Source: Ignavibacteria bacterium (GTDB lineage Bacteria; Bacteroidota; Ignavibacteria; Ignavibacteriales; Ignavibacteriaceae). Taken from it: a stretch of DNA of 64,000 nucleotides. The stretch covers positions 1 through 64,000 of the forward strand of contig JAJTBZ010000049.1 in NCBI GenBank assembly GCA_021286645.1, in the 5' to 3' direction. The notes below the pieces were generated by a model. The model did not search any database and was not told the origin of the DNA. It saw only the letters and a program-made list of their open reading frames with translations. The position numbers were made by a program, and so were the translations under genes. Shown in pieces: positions 1 through 8,374 of the stretch; the first letter of the stretch is position 1, and each line of letters begins with the position of its first letter.

Positions 1-819
1 AAAGTCACCGTTATAGTTATCGGTTATCTTGTTGGGTATGTCACCTTTCGCTATACGATCAACGTATTCCGCTGCTACATTCAACGGACCTATTACCGAA
101 TCCAGCGTGTCATTAACTCCCTGAACAATCTTCCGGAAATCGCCCTGGTGTTTACTTGCATCGGCACGGGTGGCGAGTCTTCCTTCTACTGCTGCTTTCG
201 AGAGTACTCCTGCATCCGATACTAAAGTATTCACTGCATCTATACAGGTATTCAGATTATTCTTTATTTCGTTAAAGTCACCGTTATAGTTATCGGTTAT
301 CTTGTTGGGTATGTCACCTTTCGCTATACGATCAACGTACTCTGCGGCTACATTCAAAGGACCTATTACCGAATCCAGTGTGTCATTAACACCCTGAACA
401 ATCTTCCGGAAATCGCCCTGATGTTTGCTTGCATCGGCTCGGGTAGCAAGCTTGCCTTCTACTGCAGCTTTCGAGAGTACTCCTGCATCTGATACTAAGG
501 TATTTACTGCATCTATACAGGTGTTCAGGTTATTCTTTATTTCATTGAAATCGCCATTGTAATTATCCGTAATTTTCTTCGGAATATCACCCTTTGCAAT
601 CCGGTCAACGTACTCTGCTGCTACATTCAACGGACCGATTACTGAATCCAGAGTATCATTCATCCCCTGAACTATATCCCGGTATGCTCCATTAAATTTG
701 CTTACATTTCCTCTGGTAGCAAGTTTGCCATCAACGGCTGCCTTGGCAAGAATTTTAGTTTCCTGTGTCAACTCTGATAGAGTATTTACCATTCGCTTAA
801 GAGCCGGAGAAATTTCATC
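1..819 (-). repeat. 273-bp (91-codon) tandem repeat encoding HAMP pairs
   Basis: The segment starting at base 1 recurs at 274 and, more diverged, at 547, each time 273 bases apart and in frame. The first 60 bases of the copies at 1 and 274 are identical, and the following 120 bases differ at roughly a dozen sites. The copy at 547 is clearly more diverged. This is what stepwise tandem duplication within the gene would leave, with the youngest copies towards the left edge. More copies may lie outside the window. Confidence 0.9.
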
Positions 820-1677
820 CTTATCATCCTTCGACACAACATCAATATTAATATCTCCTTCAGAAATCTTGAGAAGATTTCTAACCACATTATTTTGCAG
901 ATCATCGGCAAAACTATCCATTGCCTTGGCCATTGTACCGACTTCATCATTAAACGTCATGCCTAACCGATTACCAAGATGCCCTTTCTGTAACTCAACA
1001 ATCATGTTTACAGTTTTATACAGAGGAGCACCGATTAGGCGAGTAAGTAAGATGGCTAAGCCACCGGATAAAAGAATACTAAGGATTAAAAATACCACCA
1101 TAAGATTCTTTGAATTACGGCCACTCACCGAATCATCCGTATAAATCCTCTTTGCTTCACTTGCATTAATATCTATAAGCTTAACAAGTGAAGTCTGTAA
1201 TGAAAGCATAGCGGCTCGTGCCGGTCCGTTAGAAATTACCAATGCCTGCTTATCTTCAAATTGTCGAACGTGTGGAACAATTTCATCCCTCAATTTCATA
1301 TACTCTGCATAGGCTTGCTTAAATATAGCCAGATTTTCTTCCTCAGCTTTAGTCATTTTTGTTTGCGAGTATATCTTCATTAATGAATCAACAAGAGCAA
1401 AATCTATATAGGTGTTAGAAATATACTTATTGCGTTCTGCCAACACATCGGTGAGCATAGCATTACGAATATCACCCCGCGCCCTTAACAGGGCAGCCTG
1501 GGCACGACCAAGATCCCGTAAAGGCTCAACTCTGCCAAAATAGAATTCAGATTCGCTGTCTATAAGATTCGATATGGATGTATAACCTTCGTATGCAATA
1601 AACACAGCTATAGCCATAAGTATGGTAAAGCTGACAAAAAGTTTGCTGCGAATTTTCAAGTTATTAAACCAGTTCAT
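1..1677 (-). CDS. Membrane chemoreceptor with tandem HAMP repeats (N-terminal part, runs off left edge)
   Basis: An open frame begins at ATG 1677 and is still open at base 1, giving 559 visible codons. It starts with LKIRSKL, typical of MCPs, and a membrane helix at about residues 12-29. A mostly helical extracytoplasmic domain of about 155 residues of four-helix-bundle type follows, then a second membrane helix at about 191-212, a HAMP domain, and a series of HAMP-like modules. The modules carry the recurring cores AAEYVDRIAKGDIP and DAGVLSKAAVEG in a 91-residue period. The signalling end lies outside the window, so it could be an MCP or a kinase. Its place as last visible gene of a cheA operon favours an MCP. 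GGAG lies about 9 bases before the ATG. The MBL gene stops 13 bases upstream. Confidence 0.88.
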   Translation of the reverse strand, partial: MNWFNNLKIRSKLFVSFTILMAIAVFIAYEGYTSISNLIDSESEFYFGRVEPLRDLGRAQAALLRARGDIRNAMLTDVLAERNKYISNTYIDFALVDSLMKIYSQTKMTKAEEENLAIFKQAYAEYMKLRDEIVPHVRQFEDKQALVISNGPARAAMLSLQTSLVKLIDINASEAKRIYTDDSVSGRNSKNLMVVFLILSILLSGGLAILLTRLIGAPLYKTVNMIVELQKGHLGNRLGMTFNDEVGTMAKAMDSFADDLQNNVVRNLLKISEGDINIDVVSKDDKDEISPALKRMVNTLSELTQETKILAKAAVDGKLATRGNVSKFNGAYRDIVQGMNDTLDSVIGPLNVAAEYVDRIAKGDIPKKITDNYNGDFNEIKNNLNTCIDAVNTLVSDAGVLSKAAVEGKLATRADASKHQGDFRKIVQGVNDTLDSVIGPLNVAAEYVDRIAKGDIPNKITDNYNGDFNEIKNNLNTCIDAVNTLVSDAGVLSKAAVEGRLATRADASKHQGDFRKIVQGVNDTLDSVIGPLNVAAEYVDRIAKGDIPNKITDNYNGDF

Positions 1678-1690
1678 AGGATGGACTCCA

Positions 1691-2290
1691 TTAAATTATT
1701 TGACTATCTTTCACAATTTTCAATGTGTTACGAATCATTTCAACGGGCTTATAAGTTATCGGATCACCATGCCCGGGATAGATTGTTTTTATTTCGAGTT
1801 TCGACAGAAGCTTAAGCGATTCAAGATACTCACGAGTAAACGCACCACCCGGAGTATTGATTTGCAATGTGGTATCCCCGGAAAACAATATTCCATCGGC
1901 GGGAGAGAAGATACAGATAGAATCAGATGAATGCCCCGGTGTTGAATATAACGTACACCATCTGTCGGCTAATCGAATCTCTTCTCCATGACGGACATTT
2001 TTATGTTCAATATTTTCAATTTTTGCGGCAGCAATTACTTTCGGTTGATAATTGGAAATCACTTCCTTCAGGCCGCCAATATGATCAAAATGATTATGGG
2101 TAAGTATAACGAGATCAACGGGTTTTTTCCCTAACCCTGTGTTAATTCGTTCTATTTCATTAATAATAGAGCTATCCGATCCGGTGTCAATTATCGTGTT
2201 AACATCATCCAGTGTATTCCAATCACCAAGTAGTAAATAGGAATTACATGAATATGTTAACGGATTAGCTTTTAACCGGAAAATCTTCAT
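1691..2290 (-). CDS. MBL-fold metallo-hydrolase in chemosensory operon
   Basis: This 199-residue protein has the full metal-ligand set of a glyoxalase-II-type metallo-beta-lactamase fold: the HNHFDH motif (H65, H67, D69, H70), H120 in TPGH, D139 in FSGDT and H174 in YPGHGD. No signal peptide is visible, so it should act in the cytoplasm. Its ATG overlaps the cheR stop by one base (TGATG), which implies translational coupling. The substrate cannot be told from sequence. MBL proteins have been recruited elsewhere as metal/oxygen sensors for chemotaxis (the spirochaete ODP protein), but those derive from flavo-diiron proteins. The HxHxDH motif here is the hydrolase type, so an enzyme is the simpler reading. 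Confidence 0.85.
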   Translation of the reverse strand: MKIFRLKANPLTYSCNSYLLLGDWNTLDDVNTIIDTGSDSSIINEIERINTGLGKKPVDLVILTHNHFDHIGGLKEVISNYQPKVIAAAKIENIEHKNVRHGEEIRLADRWCTLYSTPGHSSDSICIFSPADGILFSGDTTLQINTPGGAFTREYLESLKLLSKLEIKTIYPGHGDPITYKPVEMIRNTLKIVKDSQII

Positions 2291-2904
2291 CAGTTTCCAC
2301 CAATCTTTTCGTAAAGTTGTGCATCCGGCACTACCCGATTGAACATATGTTGCAACTCATCGGGCATTTTCTGTGTTTGTTCCATCGCGAGCAATCCTCC
2401 ATCTGCAAGGGATTTGTGAAACATTTTCAATACTTCAACCCGTTCAGGGTACTGGAAATGTAATAGCACATTTTTGCAGAGTATAAAACTGCAATTCGTT
2501 TCCGCCGGTTGATATGATAATAAATCACTCTTTATATAACGCACTTTCTCCCGAATCAACTCATCAATAATAAAATAGCCGGGTCTTTCCTGAAGAGGAC
2601 TAAAATATTTGGCAAAGATTTCCGGAGGGATACGTTTTAATTCTTCGTCAGAATAAATCCCGTCATGAATAATCGTTCCAAAATTCTGACTCTCATCTAT
2701 ATCACTCGCGGTTATCTGAACATTTTTAAATGCAAATTTACCCATGTGTTCTGCCAGCAAAATAGCGAGTGTATACGGTTCTGGACCATTGGCACAGCCT
2801 GCATCCCAAATTTTAATTCGACTACGCCCGCTAATAATTGGGACAAGTTTATTAACAGCGATTTCAAGTGTGTATAAGTCACGAAAAAAGAATGTAAATG
2901 CCAT
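2290..2904 (-). CDS. cheR: Short CheR-type methyltransferase lacking the N-terminal domain
   Basis: Only the SAM-binding catalytic domain of CheR is present (204 residues; usual CheR is about 270-290). The protein starts right at FFRD, normally found some 70 residues in. It then has the SAM motif WDAGCANGPEPYTLAI (33-48) and the CheR signature CKNVLLHF (143-150). The N-terminal helical domain that helps recognise receptor methylation helices is missing. It cannot lie upstream, because cheA ends 6 bases before this start. The start has no clear Shine-Dalgarno, so translation probably depends on cheA. It may be an active methyltransferase with altered receptor recognition, or a receptor-binding remnant. 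Confidence 0.85.
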   Translation of the reverse strand: MAFTFFFRDLYTLEIAVNKLVPIISGRSRIKIWDAGCANGPEPYTLAILLAEHMGKFAFKNVQITASDIDESQNFGTIIHDGIYSDEELKRIPPEIFAKYFSPLQERPGYFIIDELIREKVRYIKSDLLSYQPAETNCSFILCKNVLLHFQYPERVEVLKMFHKSLADGGLLAMEQTQKMPDELQHMFNRVVPDAQLYEKIGGN

Positions 2905-2910
2905 ATAATT

Positions 2911-4974
2911 TTATACTAATGTTGATTTTTCTTCAATTTCCTGTAATTCAGCTATTTTATTGATATCAAGTGTTAAGGCTACTCTACCATCACCTAAGAT
3001 TGTAGCACCACTTATACCTTCGACATTTTTATATAATGCTCCCAATGATTTTAACACTGTTTGATGCTGCCCTACAACAGTATCCACAACGAAACCTACC
3101 CTAATTCCGTTAATATCCACTACAACAACCTGCTCTATTTCCGGCCTCTCTCCCTTTATGAGAAAGAAATCCCTGAGGCGTATATAGGGTACAATTTCAC
3201 TACGTATATTTATCAGGTTTCTCTGATTACTCATAACGGTATCATGACGGGTTAGTTCAACACATTCCTCCACCGAAGAAAGCGGCAGAATATAAAACTG
3301 ATCCTGGACACGAATTAACAGTCCATCAATTATTGCAAGCGTCAGCGGTATCTTTAATGAAAGAGTACTTCCTTTCCCCTTTTCACTTTTTACCTCAATA
3401 GTTCCACGCAGATTATCGATAGCTTTTTTAACAACATCCATGCCCACACCTCTGCCTGAAACACTGGTCACCTGTTTGGCGGTTGATAAACCCGGATTAA
3501 ACATCAGAGCATAAGTATCCGCATCCGATAACAGAGTTTCCGGAGATAGTAACCCCAAATTAACAGCTTTAGTACGTAGAGCTTCTTTATCGATCCCGGC
3601 TCCATCATCAACGATCTGTATAACCACGTACCCACCGGATTGGAATGCTTTTAATGTAACTTTCCCGACCGGGTTTTTCCCTGCCAACTGCCGAACTTCC
3701 GGGGTTTCGATTCCGTGGTCCAAACTATTACGCAATAAATGTATAAGAGGATCGCTAATCTTTTCGATAACGGTTTTATCCAACTCCGTTTCAGCACCTA
3801 AAGTAATTAACTCTACTTCTTTTCCAAGTTCTTTACTCAGATCCCGGATTAACCGATTAAATTTTCCAAATGTTGTTCCTATAGGCAACATTCTAATATT
3901 CAGCGCTGAATCGCGTAAATCCCAGGTAATCCTTTCTACAGATTCTGCAATAGCCAGAAGAATCGCGCTCGATGTTTCATTCGCTACCTGAGTAAGTTGT
4001 GCCTGAAGTGTTACCAGTTCTCCTACCAGATTTACCAGTTGATCAATTTTCTCAGCACTTACCCGGATACTGGATACTACCTCGCCATCATGATGAATTT
4101 TGTGTCTGTCTGCTTCACGAATATGTTGCTCATCAACATTCTTTTTCTGTTGAGATTGTACATACAGGCTAATGATATCGTTATCAACTAATTTATTTAG
4201 TTTAGCAGTTTCCTTAAGGAATAATTCAACAGCATCCTCTGAAATAAGCACACCCTCTTTACTCAATACAGTAAAGCACAACGTGCTATCGTCTTCAACA
4301 AATATGAAAATATCTTTTATTGAATTGATATTTTTGTTCGACGAAAGAACGATATCCCATGCAGTATAACACTTTTCTGGATTCATCTCCGTAAATGCAG
4401 GAATAGCAATATCTCGCGAACGAATATAAAAGGGACCCATTTCTTCCAATTCATTCAAAAGTAATAACGGATTTGTTCCCGATAGAAAAATATCTTCGTT
4501 GGGTTTAAAGTGAATGTAATAGATCTGTGTTACCTGTGTATCAGCAACCTGTACAATTGTACCGGAGGTAACTGTTTCAGGCGTAGTACTTTTAGTAGAA
4601 TTTATCAGTGCCCTAAATGAGTGTAAGATTTCTTTTGTTTCGGTCAGCTCGGAAAATTTCTTGGAAGAACTGTCATCCAGCATCGCCTTAATATAATCGA
4701 GAGACTTAAATGTTAAATCGATGATTTGTTTTGAGACGGTTAATTTACCGGAACGAACGAGATCGAATATTGTTTCAATGTCATGAGTAAACATTGAAAT
4801 ATCATCATAACCAAACATACCGCTTGAGCCTTTAATCGTATGCAGCGCACGAAATATCGTCGCGATAAGAGCTTTATCCTCCGGGAATTTTTCCAGTTCA
4901 AGGAGTCCAGATTCAAGTTCTGCAAGAAGCTCGAGAGCCTCTTCTCGGAATGCCTGCTTATGCTGGTCTAACAT
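2911..4974 (-). CDS. cheA: Chemotaxis histidine kinase CheA
   Basis: The 687-residue protein has all CheA modules in order. The HPt domain carries the phospho-accepting H45 in LHTIKGSSG. A CheY-docking P2-like domain spans about 150-245. The dimerisation helices begin near 303 (LVNLVGELVTLQAQL). The ATPase domain has its N box at 412-420 (HLLRNSLDH), G1 at 456-462 (DDGAGID) and G2 at 507-513 (GRGVGMD). A CheW-like domain spans about 545-680. It phosphorylates CheY in response to receptor arrays. The start overlaps the end of cheY by 7 bases. No separate cheW is seen in the window, so the C-terminal CheW-like domain may be the main receptor coupler here. Confidence 0.97.
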   Translation of the reverse strand: MLDQHKQAFREEALELLAELESGLLELEKFPEDKALIATIFRALHTIKGSSGMFGYDDISMFTHDIETIFDLVRSGKLTVSKQIIDLTFKSLDYIKAMLDDSSSKKFSELTETKEILHSFRALINSTKSTTPETVTSGTIVQVADTQVTQIYYIHFKPNEDIFLSGTNPLLLLNELEEMGPFYIRSRDIAIPAFTEMNPEKCYTAWDIVLSSNKNINSIKDIFIFVEDDSTLCFTVLSKEGVLISEDAVELFLKETAKLNKLVDNDIISLYVQSQQKKNVDEQHIREADRHKIHHDGEVVSSIRVSAEKIDQLVNLVGELVTLQAQLTQVANETSSAILLAIAESVERITWDLRDSALNIRMLPIGTTFGKFNRLIRDLSKELGKEVELITLGAETELDKTVIEKISDPLIHLLRNSLDHGIETPEVRQLAGKNPVGKVTLKAFQSGGYVVIQIVDDGAGIDKEALRTKAVNLGLLSPETLLSDADTYALMFNPGLSTAKQVTSVSGRGVGMDVVKKAIDNLRGTIEVKSEKGKGSTLSLKIPLTLAIIDGLLIRVQDQFYILPLSSVEECVELTRHDTVMSNQRNLINIRSEIVPYIRLRDFFLIKGERPEIEQVVVVDINGIRVGFVVDTVVGQHQTVLKSLGALYKNVEGISGATILGDGRVALTLDINKIAELQEIEEKSTLV

Positions 4975-5336
4975 CCTAATACCTTTTTGGTTACTGATAA
5001 CAGTTGTTCCGGATTAAATGGTTTTACTATCCATCCTGTTGCGCCGGCAGCTTTTCCCTCAGCTTTCTTTTCAATCTGTGACTCCGTAGTAAGCATAATA
5101 ATGGGAATGAATCGATACTCTGTTTTTTTTCGCAGCTCTTTTATCAGTCCAATACCATCCATATTAGGCATATTAAGATCTGTCACTACCATATCTACTT
5201 TCTGATTACTTAGTTTCGCGAGAGCATCCTTGCCATCGCATGCTTCAATAACATTATAACCTGCCTCATGCAAAGTAAATGATATCATTTGCCGCACACT
5301 TGCCGAGTCATCAACTGTCATTATCCATTTATTCAT
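4968..5336 (-). CDS. cheY: Single-domain response regulator CheY
   Basis: A 122-residue stand-alone receiver with all active residues: acidic pair D9/D10, phospho-acceptor D53 in VVTDLNMP, T83/T84, and K105 in IVKPF. It has no output domain, so it acts by protein binding and is the expected phosphate acceptor of CheA next to it. It overlaps the STAS gene by 8 bases upstream and cheA by 7 bases downstream. Whether it acts on a flagellar switch, gliding motility or a non-motility target cannot be told, since no motility genes lie in the window. Confidence 0.95.
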   Translation of the reverse strand: MNKWIMTVDDSASVRQMISFTLHEAGYNVIEACDGKDALAKLSNQKVDMVVTDLNMPNMDGIGLIKELRKKTEYRFIPIIMLTTESQIEKKAEGKAAGATGWIVKPFNPEQLLSVTKKVLGC

Positions 5337-5676
5337 GTTTTTCCTCTGCTAACGATATAGCCATCTTATCTAACTGATTTTTGAAATCCGTAAATCCTGA
5401 TTTATTAATTATTACATAAAGGGGGGCTGCAAAGGAAGAATGGATTTTTATTTTCCATCCCTGCAACAGCGCAAAACGCCAAAAACTTACAAACAGTTGA
5501 ACAAATGAAAAGTCGATTTCCAGGTCACCATCAGCAGAAATTTCCAGGATTTCAGGTGCGAAGTCGGAAATTCTTTCCAATAAAGCTTTACACTCCCCTA
5601 TATTTTGAATAGTCAGCGATTTTTCAAGACTGATGGGTACGAGTAAATCATTTTTTTGAACTGTAAACTGAACCAT
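5329..5676 (-). CDS. STAS-domain protein of the chemosensory operon
   Basis: A 115-residue protein with the STAS alternating strand/helix pattern: LTIQNIGECKALLERI, then an LEISADGDLEID-like strand and loop, then FVQLFVSFWRFALLQG. In anti-sigma antagonists a Ser/Thr in the loop after the third strand is phosphorylated. Here that loop reads DGDLEIDFSFV and no clear conserved DSSG is present, so classical partner-switching control is uncertain. It lies 14 bases after the soluble receptor gene and overlaps cheY by 8 bases. STAS proteins occur in some chemosensory clusters, so a link between CheA signalling and a kinase/STAS pathway is a reasonable inference. Confidence 0.7.
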   Translation of the reverse strand: MVQFTVQKNDLLVPISLEKSLTIQNIGECKALLERISDFAPEILEISADGDLEIDFSFVQLFVSFWRFALLQGWKIKIHSSFAAPLYVIINKSGFTDFKNQLDKMAISLAEEKHE

Positions 5677-5690
5677 ATGTATCCCGATAA

Positions 5691-7469
5691 TTAAAACAAC
5701 TCTACATTGTCACCAAAGGACGTATCCTTCAGCGAAAGCCTGTCATGCCCGGGTCTCCTGGCGCTATCCTTTTTTCCTTCAAAACTGGCATGAATATCCC
5801 GCTCACTCTTCATAGTGTATTTTCCCCGTAAACTCATCAACTCCTTACCGGATGTTACGCCAGCTATGTGTTCCGTCCCGGTAAGTTCTTCCATGCTATG
5901 AATAGCTTCCTGAATGCTTTTGCTCACCGTGGCGTCGATAGTGATACGGGCAACTGCCTGGTTTAAAGACGAGCTAAGCGACTTCGATTCATTTTGTAAG
6001 TTTCGAATTTTTTTCATTATTTCTGTTTCGGAATCCTTGGCAGCTGCCAACTGTGATCCTAATTGATCATGAATGAGCGAAAGCTCTTCGAACAATTTAA
6101 TACGATAATTTGCTTCAATATTTGTTTGTATTCGCTCCGAGATATCAGTAATCTTCCGTAGTGAAACAGCCGTAGTTTCAGACTGGTTTGTTGCCTGCGC
6201 AGAAATTTTCTGAATTGTATCGGCGATTACTCCCAGGCCTGCCCCTTCTTTTCCTGTATGAGCAGCTTTTATACTCGCATTTAAAGCAATTAACTCTATC
6301 TCTGTCCCTATTTCTTCAATTTCAAAAATGAATGTGCTCAGTTTCTCGGCCGTGAGTAAAACATTCTTGATTGAATCAGATAGATCGATCGAAAGTGCAT
6401 TACTCTTTTCCAAATCGATGTTGACTTCTTTCAGGTATTCTCCAATATCTTCCAGAAACTTAATCGAAGAGGCATCCTTTGACCCGATGATTGATAGAGT
6501 ATGGTTAAAAACCTCATCTACCTGCCCGCCTATCGCAGAAAGATTTTGCTTAAGATCCGCCACAGCATTAATCAAAGTCTGCTGTGAATTTTCGAGTTGT
6601 GAAACTTGTAACCGGCAAACTTTATTTACATAAGCAATAAGGCCTTCCTTCTCTGATTTACCAGATCCTATTTGATCGGTAAGTTCGTGTACTTCAATCA
6701 GGACATGCTCTATTTGTTGCCGGGTTATATCATGGAATTGGATATTTGAAACTGCATAACTGGTATTACGAGTGATTAATTCACTATCATCTCGTATCAG
6801 GTTAATCTTCGAGCTAAAATTTCTATAGTTATCTTTTAACAATCCCATACAGTTTTCAATTTGAGCCATTATCTCCCTTGTACGCTCATCTTTACCCTTG
6901 TGGAAGCCTCTTATTTTATCATCAACTGTTTGGATAGATGCAGTTAACTGCTTAATATTTTCTTTAATTGCATTTACTTTGTCCTGAACAACACCGGAAA
7001 GTGAATCGACATTAGTTGCTATTACTTCAAAAGAATTATTCTCATGAAAAAGTCGAACGGATTCGATTCTGGTCGAAATTCCAAGCATCCTTAGATATTT
7101 AATTATCCTATCATAACCTTCGAGATCCGTCCTCAGCAAATCCAATATTCCACTAATAATCTTCAAAATATCGGTACTTTCGCTCAGTTCGTTTTCCAAA
7201 TGTTCTAAGTATGAATTAATCTTACTAAACATTTCTTCGAGGCGGGTATTACTTTGGGCAAGTATTTGGGAAGAAAAAACCTGTGCAATTTCTTCGCAGA
7301 TTTCTTTTACATGCTTTGAGTCAGCATAATGTGTTTGAAGAATATCCCCAATTATAACAAATTCTTTTTCTGCAATACTGTTTGCCTTTCGCAATACAGT
7401 ATCAATTTTGCTCAGATTCCCCTGAGCCACTTGAAGAAAATCAGTCGAACTATTTTTACTCATCATCAA
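5691..7469 (-). CDS. Soluble MCP-like receptor, two hairpin-like segments
   Basis: A 592-residue, largely coiled-coil protein without membrane helices or signal peptide. The MCP hairpin tip, which contacts CheA/CheW, is at about 392-430 (IELIALNASIKAAHTGKEG, then VIADTIQKIS). A second, weaker hairpin-like stretch at about 126-165 (LGISTRIESVRL, FEVIATNVDSLS) is followed by SNIQFHDITRQQIEHV (241-256), often seen in cytoplasmic MCP relatives. No ligand-binding domain is recognised. It is the first gene of the operon and is preceded by GAAGAG. The start may be any of the first three Met codons. The last 60 residues are polar and probably disordered. Confidence 0.88.
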   Translation of the reverse strand: MMMSKNSSTDFLQVAQGNLSKIDTVLRKANSIAEKEFVIIGDILQTHYADSKHVKEICEEIAQVFSSQILAQSNTRLEEMFSKINSYLEHLENELSESTDILKIISGILDLLRTDLEGYDRIIKYLRMLGISTRIESVRLFHENNSFEVIATNVDSLSGVVQDKVNAIKENIKQLTASIQTVDDKIRGFHKGKDERTREIMAQIENCMGLLKDNYRNFSSKINLIRDDSELITRNTSYAVSNIQFHDITRQQIEHVLIEVHELTDQIGSGKSEKEGLIAYVNKVCRLQVSQLENSQQTLINAVADLKQNLSAIGGQVDEVFNHTLSIIGSKDASSIKFLEDIGEYLKEVNIDLEKSNALSIDLSDSIKNVLLTAEKLSTFIFEIEEIGTEIELIALNASIKAAHTGKEGAGLGVIADTIQKISAQATNQSETTAVSLRKITDISERIQTNIEANYRIKLFEELSLIHDQLGSQLAAAKDSETEIMKKIRNLQNESKSLSSSLNQAVARITIDATVSKSIQEAIHSMEELTGTEHIAGVTSGKELMSLRGKYTMKSERDIHASFEGKKDSARRPGHDRLSLKDTSFGDNVELF

Positions 7470-7553
7470 GGAACTCTTCGTTAGTTACCATTCTAATCTA
7501 TACTTAAGCAAGTTTCGTAATTACCTGCTCATTTACCCTGTCTAAACTTATCC

Positions 7554-7565
7554 CCTGATATCAGG
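7554..7565. promoter_or_regulatory. 12-bp perfect palindrome upstream of the chemosensory operon
   Basis: CCTGATATCAGG is a perfect 12-base palindrome in the 245-bp gap between the response regulator stop (7715) and the first operon gene (start 7469). The symmetry continues imperfectly outwards to 16 of 18 positions. It sits about 85 bases before the start codon, a usual place for an operator. The NarL-type regulator encoded just upstream is a candidate binder by position only. Confidence 0.35.
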
Positions 7566-7714
7566 AGAAAGTGCACTTCCTTTCATTCCACTTTATTATC
7601 GAAATAGTCTGGTGGGTTTATATAACAAGAAATGGTAATTTTATGGTACTAGAAGTAGGTATATTTATAAAGGAGTCACTTGTTCAATTCCGGAAGGGAT
7701 AGGGTAGAATTCTG

Positions 7715-8374
7715 TTAATCGGGGCGAATTCCATGTCGTATAGCGTAGTTCACTAGTTCAGCGGTATTCTTGAGTTTCAGTTTTTTCAAAATGTTTTTTC
7801 TATGTTTGCTAACGGTAAAATAACTAATAAATAGCTTCTCAGCTATTTCCTGACTGGTAAGTCCATCGGCAATCAGCCCAAGAATTTCTGTTTCCCGGCT
7901 AGTCAGAATAACACCTTTAAGCACCGCTTTGCCTTCTGGTCCCCCGGGGGCTTTTCGTAATGTATTTAATAATGCATTAGAAGCCATTTCATTCACATAC
8001 TGGTTACCAGCCAAAATTGTTTGAAGGGCCTGGAAGAATTCGTCCATGCTGGCCATTTTGTTCAAATAGCCATTAGCTCCCGCGGTATACGCATCGATAA
8101 TCGATTTCTGGTCATCGAACATTGATAACACTAAAATTTTTACCGGTATTCCGGCACCTCTCAAATGCTTAATTACTTCGATGCCATTCTTCCGGGGCAT
8201 ATTCAAATCCAATATAAGCAACGAAGGCCGGTATTTGGTGGTCAGCTCGATGGCTTGTAAGCCATCCTCTGCCTCGGCGATAATATCATATCCCGGCTCA
8301 GTGAGAATAAGATTTTTTAACCCATCTCGCAGTATTGTATGGTCATCGGCCAGTATTAGCTGAATTTTGCTCAT
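7715..8374 (-). CDS. NarL/LuxR-type response regulator
   Basis: This 219-residue protein has an intact receiver (D10/D11, phospho-acceptor D56 in LLILDLNMP, S84 in LVLSMFDD, the lysine position in GYLNKMAS). A LuxR-type helix-turn-helix follows at about 155-215 (LTSRETEILGLIADGLTSQ, then EKLFISYFTVSKHRKNI). Such proteins bind DNA as dimers once phosphorylated. The gene overlaps the upstream kinase gene by 32 bases, so the kinase is almost certainly its partner. Confidence 0.95.
   Translation of the reverse strand: MSKIQLILADDHTILRDGLKNLILTEPGYDIIAEAEDGLQAIELTTKYRPSLLILDLNMPRKNGIEVIKHLRGAGIPVKILVLSMFDDQKSIIDAYTAGANGYLNKMASMDEFFQALQTILAGNQYVNEMASNALLNTLRKAPGGPEGKAVLKGVILTSRETEILGLIADGLTSQEIAEKLFISYFTVSKHRKNILKKLKLKNTAELVNYAIRHGIRPD

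Noticed and set aside
1-819. CRISPR-like or intergenic repeat array
   Set aside because: The 273-bp period is a multiple of three, lies in an open frame and encodes HAMP modules.
698-1144. 148-codon frame on the plus strand
   Set aside because: It is the antisense shadow of the tandem-HAMP receptor, whose frame has clear homology.
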